This document shows, one piece after another, positions 45,768 through 55,437 of a stretch of 64,000 nt of DNA; within the stretch, counting starts at the first letter, position 1, and every line of letters begins with the position of its first letter. The position numbers were made by a program, and so were the translations under genes. The stretch lies in contig JBDOQK010000010.1 of NCBI GenBank assembly GCA_040437565.1, positions 575,316 to 639,315 of the forward strand, read 5' to 3'. The notes below the pieces were generated by a model. It was not told where the DNA came from, searched no databases, and saw nothing but the letters and a program-made list of their open reading frames with translations. The DNA comes from Albugo candida (lineage: Eukaryota; Oomycota; Peronosporomycetes; Albuginales).

Positions 45768-46511
45768 ATGCTACGTGCACTCCAAGCAGCCCACAAAGAC
45801 GCTCAAGAGTCCCACGCCAAGATCGGCTTCATCTTAGCCGTCATAGTGCTACTTATCGTTCTCACATTCCTCATATTGTACTTGAAACAACGCAATCGGA
45901 AGCGACCCCAACAGCTCAAATCAACGGATGAGATCGCAACTCCCTCCGAACAAACACAAACGACCGTATCGCCAAAAACGAGTTTCACCGATGGGAACGG
46001 CGTACTCCTACTCCCGAGACAGTCCATTCAAACGGATGACACACAGAAAACCTCGGGGCTTTATGCTTCCACCGGCGGAAGCGCAATGGAGCCATCCAAT
46101 AAAGCCGGTATTCTTCTGTGCGATCTACGGGCCAGTGCATTCAGAAATCAGCATGAAAGACGAGCAATGGATAGCACGTTATCTCGTTCGTCGTCTGTGG
46201 GTCTTAGTTCCGAGAGTTCGATCGTAAGACCGAGTCAAGTCGCCACAGCCGCTGCGATTAGCGCTGGTCTCGGGCTCGTACTCGACGAATACAGCCAACA
46301 TGACGTCGAAGAGAATACAATGCTGCAAAAGCGTTATTTCGGGTCGATGAGCAGCTTTGCCTCCGACACAAGCATGTCCTTTGCACGCGCCTCCATCGCG
46401 TCTTCCGTCCCGGAGGATTGTGACATTTATGACGGACAATTCCCATCCAGTGCGTCGCTCCATAGCGGCGTCTTACACGCAGCGGACCTCCGCGTATCGA
46501 CAGAGTTTTAA
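45768..46511 (+). CDS. Single-pass membrane protein with Ser-rich tail, unknown function
   Basis: 247 residues. A short N-terminal part (about 20 residues) precedes one strong transmembrane helix (IGFILAVIVLLIVLTFLILYL, about 19-39). A basic KQRNRKRP stop-transfer stretch follows, then about 200 residues of hydrophilic Ser/Thr-rich sequence including DSTLSRSSSVGLSSESS and SMSSFASDTSMSFARAS. The basic flank places the tail in the cytoplasm (positive-inside rule), where clustered serines could be phosphorylated. I do not recognise the family. The protein lacks a signal peptide, so an upstream exon might have been missed. Confidence 0.65.
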   Translation: MLRALQAAHKDAQESHAKIGFILAVIVLLIVLTFLILYLKQRNRKRPQQLKSTDEIATPSEQTQTTVSPKTSFTDGNGVLLLPRQSIQTDDTQKTSGLYASTGGSAMEPSNKAGILLCDLRASAFRNQHERRAMDSTLSRSSSVGLSSESSIVRPSQVATAAAISAGLGLVLDEYSQHDVEENTMLQKRYFGSMSSFASDTSMSFARASIASSVPEDCDIYDGQFPSSASLHSGVLHAADLRVSTEF

Positions 46512-46584
46512 TTCCGATATTAATAGACAAATTTGAGCATATTTATGTCATCGTTTCAAGCCTTTTCCTCTCCGTCGCGTCGAT

Positions 46585-49040
46585 ATGAGTGATCGAGCGC
46601 TTGCCAAAAAAGATGAATGCGTTCGTGTGATGGTCCGTATCCGTCCTCCAAGCAGCAAAGAGCTGCAGGATGGACGTCAGATCGTCGCTATCGCTGACTT
46701 TGATCGAGCGGATATCACACTTTGTAATCCGTCGGGCACCGAAGGCCCGAAATCCTTCACCTACGACGCCGCTTTCGGCTCGGAATCGACTCAGCAGCAA
46801 GTGTACGATACCGCTGCCATTGGGATCGTAGAAGCTGTCATGGAAGGCTACAACGGCACAATCTTTGCGTACGGGCAGGTACAATGTCTCACAGTGTCAG
46901 AGGCTCCAACTCTTATGTTTTGCGCAAGACTGGCGCTGGAAAATCACACACAATGGAAGGAACTACCGAACAGCCTGGAATCATTCCCAATTCATTCAAA
47001 CACATTTTCGATAAGGTAGCAATTGCCAAACATAAAAGGATTCTCGTACGTGCTTCCTACCTGGAAATCTACAATGAAGAAATACGCGATTTGCTCTCCA
47101 AAGACCCGAAAGCGCGACTCGACCTTAAAGAGGTATCCATCGCTTCCTCTTACGCGCAGAGACTTTTCTTATTCTCGTAGAACGTGGACGCTGGCGTGTA
47201 CGTCAAAAGCCTCACGACTCAGGTCGTCAAGGACACTGCTGAGATCGATTATGTGATGCAAATGGGCAAGAAGAATCGAAGCGTAGGCGCCACACTGATG
47301 AACCAAACATCCTCTCGATCACACTCTATCTTTACGATCGTCGTGGAGACGCTCAGTGAGAACTCTGACGATGGAAAAGAACACGTTTGTGTCGGGAAAC
47401 TGAACCTCGTCGATCTCGCAGGCTCGGAGCGTCAGTCGAAAACAGGAGCGACTGGAGATCGACTTCAGGAAGCCAACAAAATCAATCTGTCGCTGTCGGC
47501 GCTGGGGAATGTGATATCGTCTCTTGTCGATGGGAAATCAAAGCACATTCCGTATCGAGACTCGAAACTAACGCGGTTGCTGCAAGACTCTCTCGGTGGC
47601 AATACAAAGACGATTATGATTGCAAATTGTGGGCCTGCCGACTACAATTACGAAGAAACACTGACCACCTTACGCTACGCGAGTCGAGCGAAAAACATCA
47701 AGAACAAGCCCAAGATCAATGAAGACCCAAAGGATGCAATGATACGCGAATTCCAGGACGAAATCGAAGCGCTTAAAGCTAAATTACTTGCCATGCAAAC
47801 GTCGATCGCTGTCACTTTACCGCCAGAGATCAAAGAGGTTGAGAAGATTGTCGAAACGATTGTAATCGATCGAGGTCGAAGCCAAGAAGAAGCACATGCG
47901 CTCGTGGAAAAGACACGCAAGGAGAAGGAAGAAGTGCTTCGAAAAGCTCACAATGAGATGTCGTTGATTGCCAAGGATAAAGCAATTGCTGAGAAGGATA
48001 AACGGGAGATCGAGCTTCGTCTTCACCTCGAGGAAGAAGCTGCACGCGAGATGGAGAAGGAACAGAACGCTTTGGTCGCGAAACTCGCTTCTCTGCAAGA
48101 AAAACTGCTCGTTGGTGGCGAAATGATCACAAAAGCCGCTCAGCAGGAAGATCAATTGCGTCAGAAACAATTGGAATTGGAGGCTCGAAAGCAGCAGGAG
48201 CTCAGGCTTGCACGTGAGCTTGCTGAGCAGGAAGAGGCCAACCTCATGCGCGAGGAAAAGTACCAATCCTTGCAGGAAGAAGCCGATGCAAAGGCTCGTA
48301 AGCTCCGTAAAGTGTACGCTAAAGTGAAGGAAGCGGTCTCGGAAATGAAGCTGCTGGAAAAAGCTCAACATCGCGAGCGAGAAGATCTCATTGGAATCGT
48401 CAGACAGCTCACCGCTCAGCTAAAGCTCAAGACGCTGATTGTNNNNNNNNNNNNNNNNNNNNNNNNNNNNNNNNNNNNNNNNNNNNNNNNNNNNNNNNNN
48501 NNNNNNNNNNNNNNNNNNNNNNNNNNNNNNNNNNNNNNNNNNCGTAAAGTGTACGCTAAAGTGAAGGAAGCGGTCTCGGAAATGAAGCTGCTGGAAAAAG
48601 CTCAACATCGCGAGCGAGAAGATCTCATTGGAATCGTCAGACAGCTCACCGCTCAGCTAAAGCTCAAGACGCTGATTGTTGATGCTTTCATCCCTCCAGC
48701 GCAAGTGGCCACACTTGAAACTCGAGCCACGTACGTCTACGAAGAAGATGAGTACAAATTGGATCGTTTGGAGCTTGCAGGGAATTCTCTCCGTCAGCGT
48801 GAGACCCCGCGTTCCCGTGGGGAGCCCACAAGCTTAGACGCCGAGTATTTCCTCCACGAGCACGTCATTGTCGAGGAAGATGTTGCCAGTATGAGAGATC
48901 TCTTCTTTGTGTACGTATCCGACGAAGACGGGTATGCGCCTGTGGCATTAGCTCCAAAGACGAAGCCATCCAAAGCGAAGAAAAGCTCCCGTAAGCGAGT
49001 TGAAGGCTCCAGGGTCGGTAGAGTGAGGCAGGCAGCGTGA
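46585..49040 (+). CDS. Kinesin-2 family motor (KIF3/KIF17-like) with two tiny introns
   Basis: Three exons: 46585-46878, 46929-47132 and 47181-49040. Introns are 50 and 48 bp with GT-AG ends, and each splice restores the motor reading: GQ joined to [11 protein letters not shown] gives the P-loop (residues 97-107). Switch I (NQTSSRSH), switch II (VDLAGSERQ) and the neck text [20 protein letters not shown] followed by [14 protein letters not shown] are characteristic of kinesin-2, the anterograde intraflagellar transport motor. A coiled-coil stalk and a basic C-terminal tail follow. A gap at 48443-48542 with identical 137-bp flanks adds an artificial in-frame repeat ([16 protein letters not shown] twice). 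The real length is near 707 residues, as expected for the family. Confidence 0.93.
46879..46928 (+). other. Kinesin intron 1, 50 bp
   Basis: gtacaatg...gcgcaag with phase-0 splicing that rebuilds the P-loop. Confidence 0.9.
47133..47180 (+). other. Kinesin intron 2, 48 bp
   Basis: gtatccat...ttctcgtag. It keeps the frame but contains a stop, and joins LDLKE to [11 protein letters not shown], the normal kinesin text. Confidence 0.9.
48306..48679. repeat. Gap (48443-48542) with identical 137-bp flanks, inside the kinesin gene
   Basis: 48306-48442 equals 48543-48679. Unmerged contig overlap; 237 bp extra in total, in frame. Confidence 0.95.
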
Positions 49041-49112
49041 ATGCATCCGCTAATGTAATAGAAAGCCTCGTGTATTAATAGTTCGACTGATTGCCCGAAA
49101 GGCTTCCAATTG

Positions 49113-50546
49113 ATGCATTCGTCTTCTTCGGAGAGCGTTGAATTTGACGATTTAAATGACAGTGTCCTCGTGCTGTTGGGCGATTCCGTCGGCATAGAGG
49201 CTGCAGATCCATCGGATGTGGCCACGTTGAGCGTTGTGGAAGCGGACGCGAGCTTTAAAAGCGTTTGTGAGCAGCTACAACAGACTCAAACGTTTGCGGA
49301 GCAGTGTATCGTACGCATGAACGCTCTCAAAGATCAACGACATCAAGCAGAGCTCGCATTGCTCGACAAGGAAGAGCGATTGGAAGACCTTCAATCGGCC
49401 TGGAAACACGAGAAAAGTGGCTGGGCAATTGAGCGGAAGGAGATGCAAGAGACCGTCTCCAAGGCTCATCTCCGTGAGATACAATTGCTCGATACCATTG
49501 ATCGTATGCGTCTGCATCGCCTCCAGCAATCGGTGCTTCTCAACGTCGAAAGGAACGGCCGGATGCTTGCCGATAAAGCGCTACAAGTCGAGACGAATCG
49601 ATATCATGAGAAGCTTCAAAGCTTCCAGGTAGAACATCATTCTGCACTCGACAGGAACGCGATCGAGACGAGTCTTCTACACGATCGATTGACACGCATC
49701 TCACGCCACTATGAGCGTCAACAACTGTGGAAGGAGGACACGCGATCCCACAAACTCGAGGCCGATGACGAGGTCCAAAAAAGTCGCTGGTTCCGTGCTC
49801 ACACTTTACAAAAGTTGACAGCGCTCAAAGACGTCGTCCAAAGCCTCAGCAAAGACCTCATCGATCTCCGCTATTCCTTTGCACACCACGTGCTACAGAC
49901 ACGTGAGCGATTGATGTCGTATCAGCCTCAACTCTCGAGCTTTGCTGAGCTTCAAACTGCTCGAAAATCGCATGTGTTGAAATTGGAGGCACGAGGTCGT
50001 CAGCTGGAAGAACGGCTTCGAAATGAGCGCAAAGTCGTCGCTCACGTGGACAACGAACTGAAGAAAACCATTCGATTGCGTGAGCGTAATGAGAATCAGC
50101 TGAAAGCGAAATTGGAAGAGCAGAAAGAATTTTTCAGTATCACAATCGCATTGAAAAATGGGCTTTTGGCGGAATTGCATGAGCGAAAAAATCGATTTCT
50201 CGCGTTGGAAAAAGAATTCGAAATATCTCAACGTGCCAAAGCCAAAGCTGTGCGTACGTGTTGGAATCTCAAGCAACAAATAAGTGCCATGCAACAAGGA
50301 TTTCTTCGCGAGATGGAGAAATATACGATCCAACATCAAAGACCTCAGCAGTCTGTCGATACAATTGGAACGAATTTCTGCTGGACGACGTGCGGTACGA
50401 TGCAAATGGAACGCTTACGACCTCACTGAGATGTCTGTGACCTCGTAGAATGGACAGAATTCACAGAGCTCATGTCGGTCCTCCAGGAAGAAGTGGAGCA
50501 CGCGTGTTTGAAAAAGGTCGAACGACCTGCTTTTATTCGCAATTAA
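49113..50546 (+). CDS. Long coiled-coil protein, possibly flagellar
   Basis: The main exon from the ATG at 49113 (MHSSSSESVEFDD) encodes an acidic head and then almost continuous coiled coil from about residue 45 to 430 (QAELALLDKEERLEDLQSA, RGRQLEERLRNERKVV, RERNENQLKAKLEEQKEFF). The frame stops at 50429. A GT-AG pair at 50395-50448 (54 bp, like the kinesin introns) joins it to EWTEFTELMSVLQEEVEHA and a stop at 50546, giving 459 residues; this splice is my inference. No family is recognised. It lies 70 bp downstream of a kinesin-2 gene and overlaps the 3' end of a RIIa-domain gene by 14 bp, so a role in the flagellum or basal body is a guess from context. Confidence 0.75.
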
Positions 50547-50804
50547 CGTTGGATGCAAGCTCCTCGGGACTCTGACGGAAGAACTCATACGCAAAAACGC
50601 CGACATTCTCGGGTTTCGCATCGAGAATTGCTCGCATAAACGCTTTGAGGAGCTTGTGCACATTCGGCTGACTCTGTAAATATCGCTCATTTTCCATCTG
50701 CAAAAAGACCTAAAAACACGTCAGATATCTCTCTCTCTTCCTCGTTCTCTCCTTACTTTGATCCGATCCAACGCCGCTTTCTCGCTTGAGTCTTGTGGCT
50801 TCAT
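50533..50804 (-). CDS. Small RIIa-domain protein (RIIAD1-like), two exons
   Basis: Exon 1 is 50757-50804 (MKPQDSSEKAALDRIK), followed by a 59-bp GT-AG intron (50698-50756, gtaagg...tttgcag). Exon 2 is 50533-50697 and begins MENERYLQSQPNVHKLLKAF, then KPENVGVFAYEFF, then a stop. The spliced protein is 70 residues. The pattern ERYL-x5-V-x2-LL-x2-F-x3-I-L-x2-KP-x-NV-x2-FA-x-(D/E)-(Y/F)F is that of the RIIa dimerisation/docking domain, closest to RIIAD1 as I remember it. Such proteins bind amphipathic helices (AKAP-like) and are common in ciliary structures. It is too short for ordinary ORF calling, and its 3' end overlaps the convergent coiled-coil gene. Confidence 0.75.
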
Positions 50805-50883
50805 GAAGAATCGTTCCAGAAATAGAGGTCGTGTGCGTCAAATCAATTTGGAAGGAAGGCAGAAAGCTGATATATTACAGTCA

Positions 50884-52459
50884 TTACACAGTTGGCGTCT
50901 TGCAAGGTCGATATTCCGACATGCGATCTTCCTCGGACGTCGGGTGCACGCCGTCTTTTGACAATTTGCTCAATCGAATGTAGAAATCCTTGTCCAAATC
51001 CGCAAGCCCGAGATTGTTATCAAAGCAGCAATACCACGTCAGAGGAATGGAAAGAGCTGTGATCCCCGCAAAGCAGAAAAACGCCCCCGAGTACCCAAAC
51101 GCATCATTTTCGACCCAAATGGAAAACCCGAATGACCCCAATGCCGCACCGGCTTTACCTGCTGCTGCAGAGAAACCATGACAAGTGCCTCGAATGGGTG
51201 TTGGGAACATTTCTGTCGGCATCACAAAAGTCGTTGTGTTTGGACCGAAATTCGCGAAAAATAATATGAGACCGAAAAGGATGATAAACGCTACCGGACG
51301 GGTCTTTAGCTGATCCCACCACACACCCAACGACAGGAACAGTAGCGTCATCATGAAAAATCCCTGCAGCTGGATTTTCTTCCGGCCTAAGCGATTGATA
51401 TAATAACAGGCCACATAGTATCCCGGCAGCCCCATCATCGCGATAAAGACATTCTGAGTCGTAACTTGACGCAGGGAGGGATTCGACACGCCAATGACCG
51501 ATAAGATGCTCGCAGAGAATAAATTCTGAGCATAGAAAACGATATCGAATAAAAACCAAGTCCCAGCGGTGCCGAGTAAACTCTTCCAATAATTACCTCC
51601 GATGAATAATATCTTCTCCCTATTTGATACTTTCAGTGATGGAGTCTGAACCTCTTGCTCCTTTAATGCTTTATATGCTTCGGTTTCTTCGGCTTTGATT
51701 CGACTGTAGCAAATGGCACACGCTGGAATCACACCGATACCGAAGAGGATACGCCAGATTATCTCTAGATTTTGTGGATCATTGTCGCCTTTCGGCTGAT
51801 CGGCCAGTGATTCGACCAAAAGATTGCCGAAAATTGCCGCAGTCAATGATCCAACTCCCTGAAGCGAGAAAATCAATGCGACGCGGGAATTACGCTCAGC
51901 GACGTTGGTGCAGTCTTCCGCGGTCGACGCTGCAGCGAGCGGATACTCGCCGCCAATACCGATGCCAAGTATACCTCGAGCGACGACCAAGAAGTATAGT
52001 GTATAGATGGCAGANNNNNNNNNNNNNNNNNNNNNNNNNNNNNNNNNNNNNNNNNNNNNNNNNNNNNNNNNNNNNNNNNNNNNNNNNNNNNNNNNNNNNN
52101 NNNNNNNNNNNNNNGCCGCCAATACCGATGCCAAGTATACCTCGAGCGACGACCAAGAAGTATAGTGTATAGATGGCAGAACCAGCATAAGCGACAGTAC
52201 ATAAAATGCCACCAATTATTAATAAGCCACAGGTTGCAATCATTGTAATACGACGACCAAATACGTCTCCGAGGACACCAAATAACACTTGACCTATGAT
52301 TGCACCGATTAGCGCTGCGGCAGACACGGACGATTTCATATTTGTAGTATACGTTTTCTTAGTATACTGTTCTGTGAGGACCACATTGACCACATTCATC
52401 ACGAAGAGATCGTAAGCGTCATTAAAGAATCCGAGGCCGCGTACGGCAAAGTTATGCAT
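50884..52459 (-). CDS. Major facilitator phosphate transporter (PHO84/PHT1-like), copy 1
   Basis: A 12-helix MFS protein starting MHNFAVRGLGFFNDAYDLF (52459). Landmarks are GDVFGRR between helices 2 and 3, the GIGGEYPLAAA signature corresponding to GxGGDYPLS of PHT1/PHO84 proton-phosphate symporters, a central charged loop (EETEAYKALKEQE), and FFANFGPNTTTFVMPTEMFPTPIRGT in the second half. The protein sits in the plasma membrane and imports inorganic phosphate with protons. A gap (52015-52114) flanked by identical 66-bp copies adds 166 bp, which is not a multiple of three, so the gene appears split into two frames. Merging the overlap gives one continuous protein of about 500 residues. It is the paralogue of the gene at 57283. 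Confidence 0.92.
51949..52180. repeat. Gap (52015-52114) with identical 66-bp flanks, inside the transporter
   Basis: 51949-52014 equals 52115-52180. Unmerged overlap producing a false frame break. Confidence 0.95.
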
Positions 52460-53133
52460 GGCTAGGATAAGAGGAAGTGTCAGTTCATAGAGATAGCATA
52501 TTCGTAATGTGGTGAGGCTTTTACGTGACGATAGGTATCAAGATCCAGAGAGGGAGATTCATGGTATAGACACTAATACCTTATCATCCTATAGATCTCA
52601 TACTCTATACCAGTATAAACAAGATTCGTCTTTTGAAGAGTATACTCCAAGATGTATGCTCACTTCGTGCGACATTTTGCTGCCTTCTCGACTAATGTAT
52701 ACTATACACTTGACGCGGAATCCTCCCCAACATCGGCAGCCATCCACAGGCTTTTCTGAGAACATGAAAGCATTCTCGGCGTACCTCGATATTGCCAGAT
52801 TGCATAACGGTCGATCGGATTATAGAGCTGGAAACTCACCTCCTACTTTCTCCGAAACTAGCTTTAAACAGTGACTTTTCCTGTAGACGATCGTGCGCTA
52901 CCTCACGGCTTTTACAATCTGAGTCCTCCTTTATCGAGTGACAGTCCCACTCCCCTCAAACTCTGTCAAAGTCACTTCAATGAGGCTTCACGGGAGGCCA
53001 TCGAATCACTCAATCAACTTACAAGTGCGACAATCAAAATGTATGAGAGAGGTAGTTGTATGAAAGCTACAGACTCGATGGCGGACCACACTCCACCGAC
53101 GTACGACAAATTCATTTTCCAATTTGATCAGCG
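52460..53133. other. Divergent promoter region between transporter 1 and PAP5
   Basis: About 670 bp shared upstream by the minus-strand phosphate transporter and the plus-strand phosphatase. Two overlapping frames at 52509-52874 and 52871-53155 are open but lack any domain, and I do not consider them genes. Common control of both neighbours is possible. Confidence 0.5.
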
Positions 53134-54564
53134 ATGCGATCTCGAAACTGCTTGATTGCATGTGTGGCGTGTTTAACAGTCTTTGCCGTCCTCGGAATCA
53201 TTCTTGGAATCGTATTATCGCGAAAAACTATTTCTCACTCTAATAAAGGCGAAAAGGAATTGTGGAAGAAAAAGAATGAGGAGGTATTTGGCGGACTGGA
53301 AATGAGTGGATCAGGCTCTGGATCGGAGGAAGACGAAATGGATACCACGGATCCCACGCAGGAAAATTACACCATGACAGCCTTAGCGATTGGTGATTGG
53401 GGTCGAACTGTTGCAAAGGTCGGAGGATCATGCTGTGCTCGTCGAAAGACGTACACAATCAAGGATTTCAATGCCATGGAATATACCGCAACACTTTTGG
53501 GTCTTGCGGCCGCCAAAGTAAAACCTCGACCGACCTTCATTCTGGGTCATGGTGATAATTTTTATTGGACGGGACTTAATGGAGTGCAGGATCAAGCGTA
53601 CCGTTTCCACGAGACGTTTGAGACTAAATATAACGACGCTTCTCTCGATGGAATTCCATGGATCAATGTACTGGGTAATCACGATTACGGCGGTGCGAGT
53701 TTTGTCTGTGCAAAAGACAGTGCACCGGTTAAATGCACCTCCCCGCAAGCACTTGTGAGCGCGTTAAAAAGCAAATTTGACCTCCAAGCGAGTTATCACA
53801 GTCCGAATGGCGATCGATGGGTCTTGCGTGACCATTTCTACACTGTTCGATACGCCTCTGAAGCATTCGATGTCGAAATCTTTAATATGGATACAAATGA
53901 CGCGGATACACACGGACTGCGACAGATTTGCTGTCAATGTTATGGCTACTCTGGTAAGAATGATGGTCGATGTGAGCAAGTTGTTCGTGGAGACGCACTT
54001 TGTGCGGGTGGGAGCACTGCCATGTACGATGCGTGTGCCACACAATTAAAGGCATGGGCGGATGATTCTCGCGCGCGATTGGTCGACGCCGTTGCTGCGT
54101 CTAACGCGACGTGGAAAATAATCAATACGCATTATTCACCATACAATCATTATTCGCCGGAGAAGGCTGAGCAGTGGAAGAAGCTCTTGTCGACGTTTAA
54201 AGGGAAAGTTCAATTGTTTATTTATGGACACACACATGCCGAAAAACACGACTACGCGTCATTCCGAATGCATTTTATTGAAAATGGCGCTGGTGGAGGT
54301 ATTCAAAATGAATCGCCCAGCGGAATTCCGCCGTATGCCGAATCTTATGTAGAGAATGTGTGGTCAGCAGGTCATTACCCGTACGGTATCTTCCAATTAG
54401 AGCTCTCTAAAACATGGATGAAGGTGCAGTTTTTCACATTCGATACATCGTGGAAAATGAATTTGGATGTGGGGAAGACGGTAACGGGAGGTATTGCCGC
54501 ACCGCACTGTTGGTATTTGCCAGTGAGTGGTCGTAAAGGTAGAGCTTGTAGTAAGGTTGAGTAA
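53134..54564 (+). CDS. Membrane-anchored purple acid phosphatase (PAP5)
   Basis: 476 residues. One transmembrane segment (about 7-29), a Lys/Glu-rich then Gly/Ser/acidic stalk (about 37-78), and a PAP domain with every block intact: GDWG (87-90), GDNFY (140-144), GNHD (181-184), NTHYSPY and GHTHAEKHD. The family cysteine insert (ICCQCYGYSG...CEQVVRGDALC) is present, as is the AGGG-type loop. The topology (short N-terminus inside, domain outside) predicts a surface or secretory-pathway phosphomonoesterase releasing phosphate. It lies between two phosphate importers (50884, 57283), 675 bp from the divergent first one. It is the active-site-complete relative of the pseudophosphatase at 40093. 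Confidence 0.93.
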   Translation: MRSRNCLIACVACLTVFAVLGIILGIVLSRKTISHSNKGEKELWKKKNEEVFGGLEMSGSGSGSEEDEMDTTDPTQENYTMTALAIGDWGRTVAKVGGSCCARRKTYTIKDFNAMEYTATLLGLAAAKVKPRPTFILGHGDNFYWTGLNGVQDQAYRFHETFETKYNDASLDGIPWINVLGNHDYGGASFVCAKDSAPVKCTSPQALVSALKSKFDLQASYHSPNGDRWVLRDHFYTVRYASEAFDVEIFNMDTNDADTHGLRQICCQCYGYSGKNDGRCEQVVRGDALCAGGSTAMYDACATQLKAWADDSRARLVDAVAASNATWKIINTHYSPYNHYSPEKAEQWKKLLSTFKGKVQLFIYGHTHAEKHDYASFRMHFIENGAGGGIQNESPSGIPPYAESYVENVWSAGHYPYGIFQLELSKTWMKVQFFTFDTSWKMNLDVGKTVTGGIAAPHCWYLPVSGRKGRACSKVE

Positions 54565-55437
54565 TAGGTATAAATATATAAAGGCGTCTCACTGATCCGC
54601 TAAAGTGAGTTCAAAACGGCAGTGCAAACGAGTACATTTTACTTGCACAATGTATGTGCCATGATGTGTGTTGTATTGAGTGGTACAGACGCAGTCTCGA
54701 GATTTGGCGAGTTTGTGAGGATGCTGCGGGCGTATTGGCCAGTGATGGTGCAGCAGTTGCACCCAGTCATGCAACCCGAAAAGGTTTCGTGGATTCGAGA
54801 AATCACGTTTTTATTACTTGGATTACGTGAATATTCGGTCAGGAAATCCGCACTTTGAGTGCCATCGGTCGTGTCAGAAAAAAACGAGTAAGGCAGTAAA
54901 TGACGAAATATTTCTATTCTGTTCATCGAAACAACATTCAGACGTCAACAATATTCTGATTGTCGTTCTCGCCTGTTTTCTTTTCCATTCTGATCAGCTG
55001 TCGCTTCCCTGAATGCGATATTACATATTCTTCGAATTTTAATGTCAGTATCCCGCATTGTCGCTTCTACTGAATATTGTAACAACAAATAACTGTTTAA
55101 ATCGATGAAACCGAAAACAGCTTGGAACCGACTTGATTCTAATTTGATTTCAGCCACTCTCTGCCACATTCTAAACATTCGGACATGCGTATCCTTTACA
55201 CATGCAAGATGGAATTTATTCTTGATAGAGTAGACCAGACGCTCGATCTTGCGTGCCCATTTAGACCACTTCGCATCTAAACCCTAAAACAATTGTGTTC
55301 CGTTCCAAACGCCATTACAAATTTTGATAATATTTTGATTGTCACTTGAAATCAAAGTTACTGTCTGTCGGTTTCGACTTTCTTACAAACTGGATAGGTG
55401 CGTTTGACATTTTTCGTGGTTGTGAATCGATTGAAAA
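54565..55437. other. Intergenic stretch between PAP5 and the FYVE gene
   Basis: About 870 bp with no supported gene. A single ctaaaccctaaa motif lies near 55276. Confidence 0.5.

Noticed and set aside
48306-48679. Internal repeat in the kinesin stalk
   Set aside because: Identical sequence ends exactly at both gap edges; it is an assembly overlap.
52509-53155. Two overlapping open frames as small genes
   Set aside because: No domain, biased composition or signal, and they lie in the promoter region between two divergent genes.
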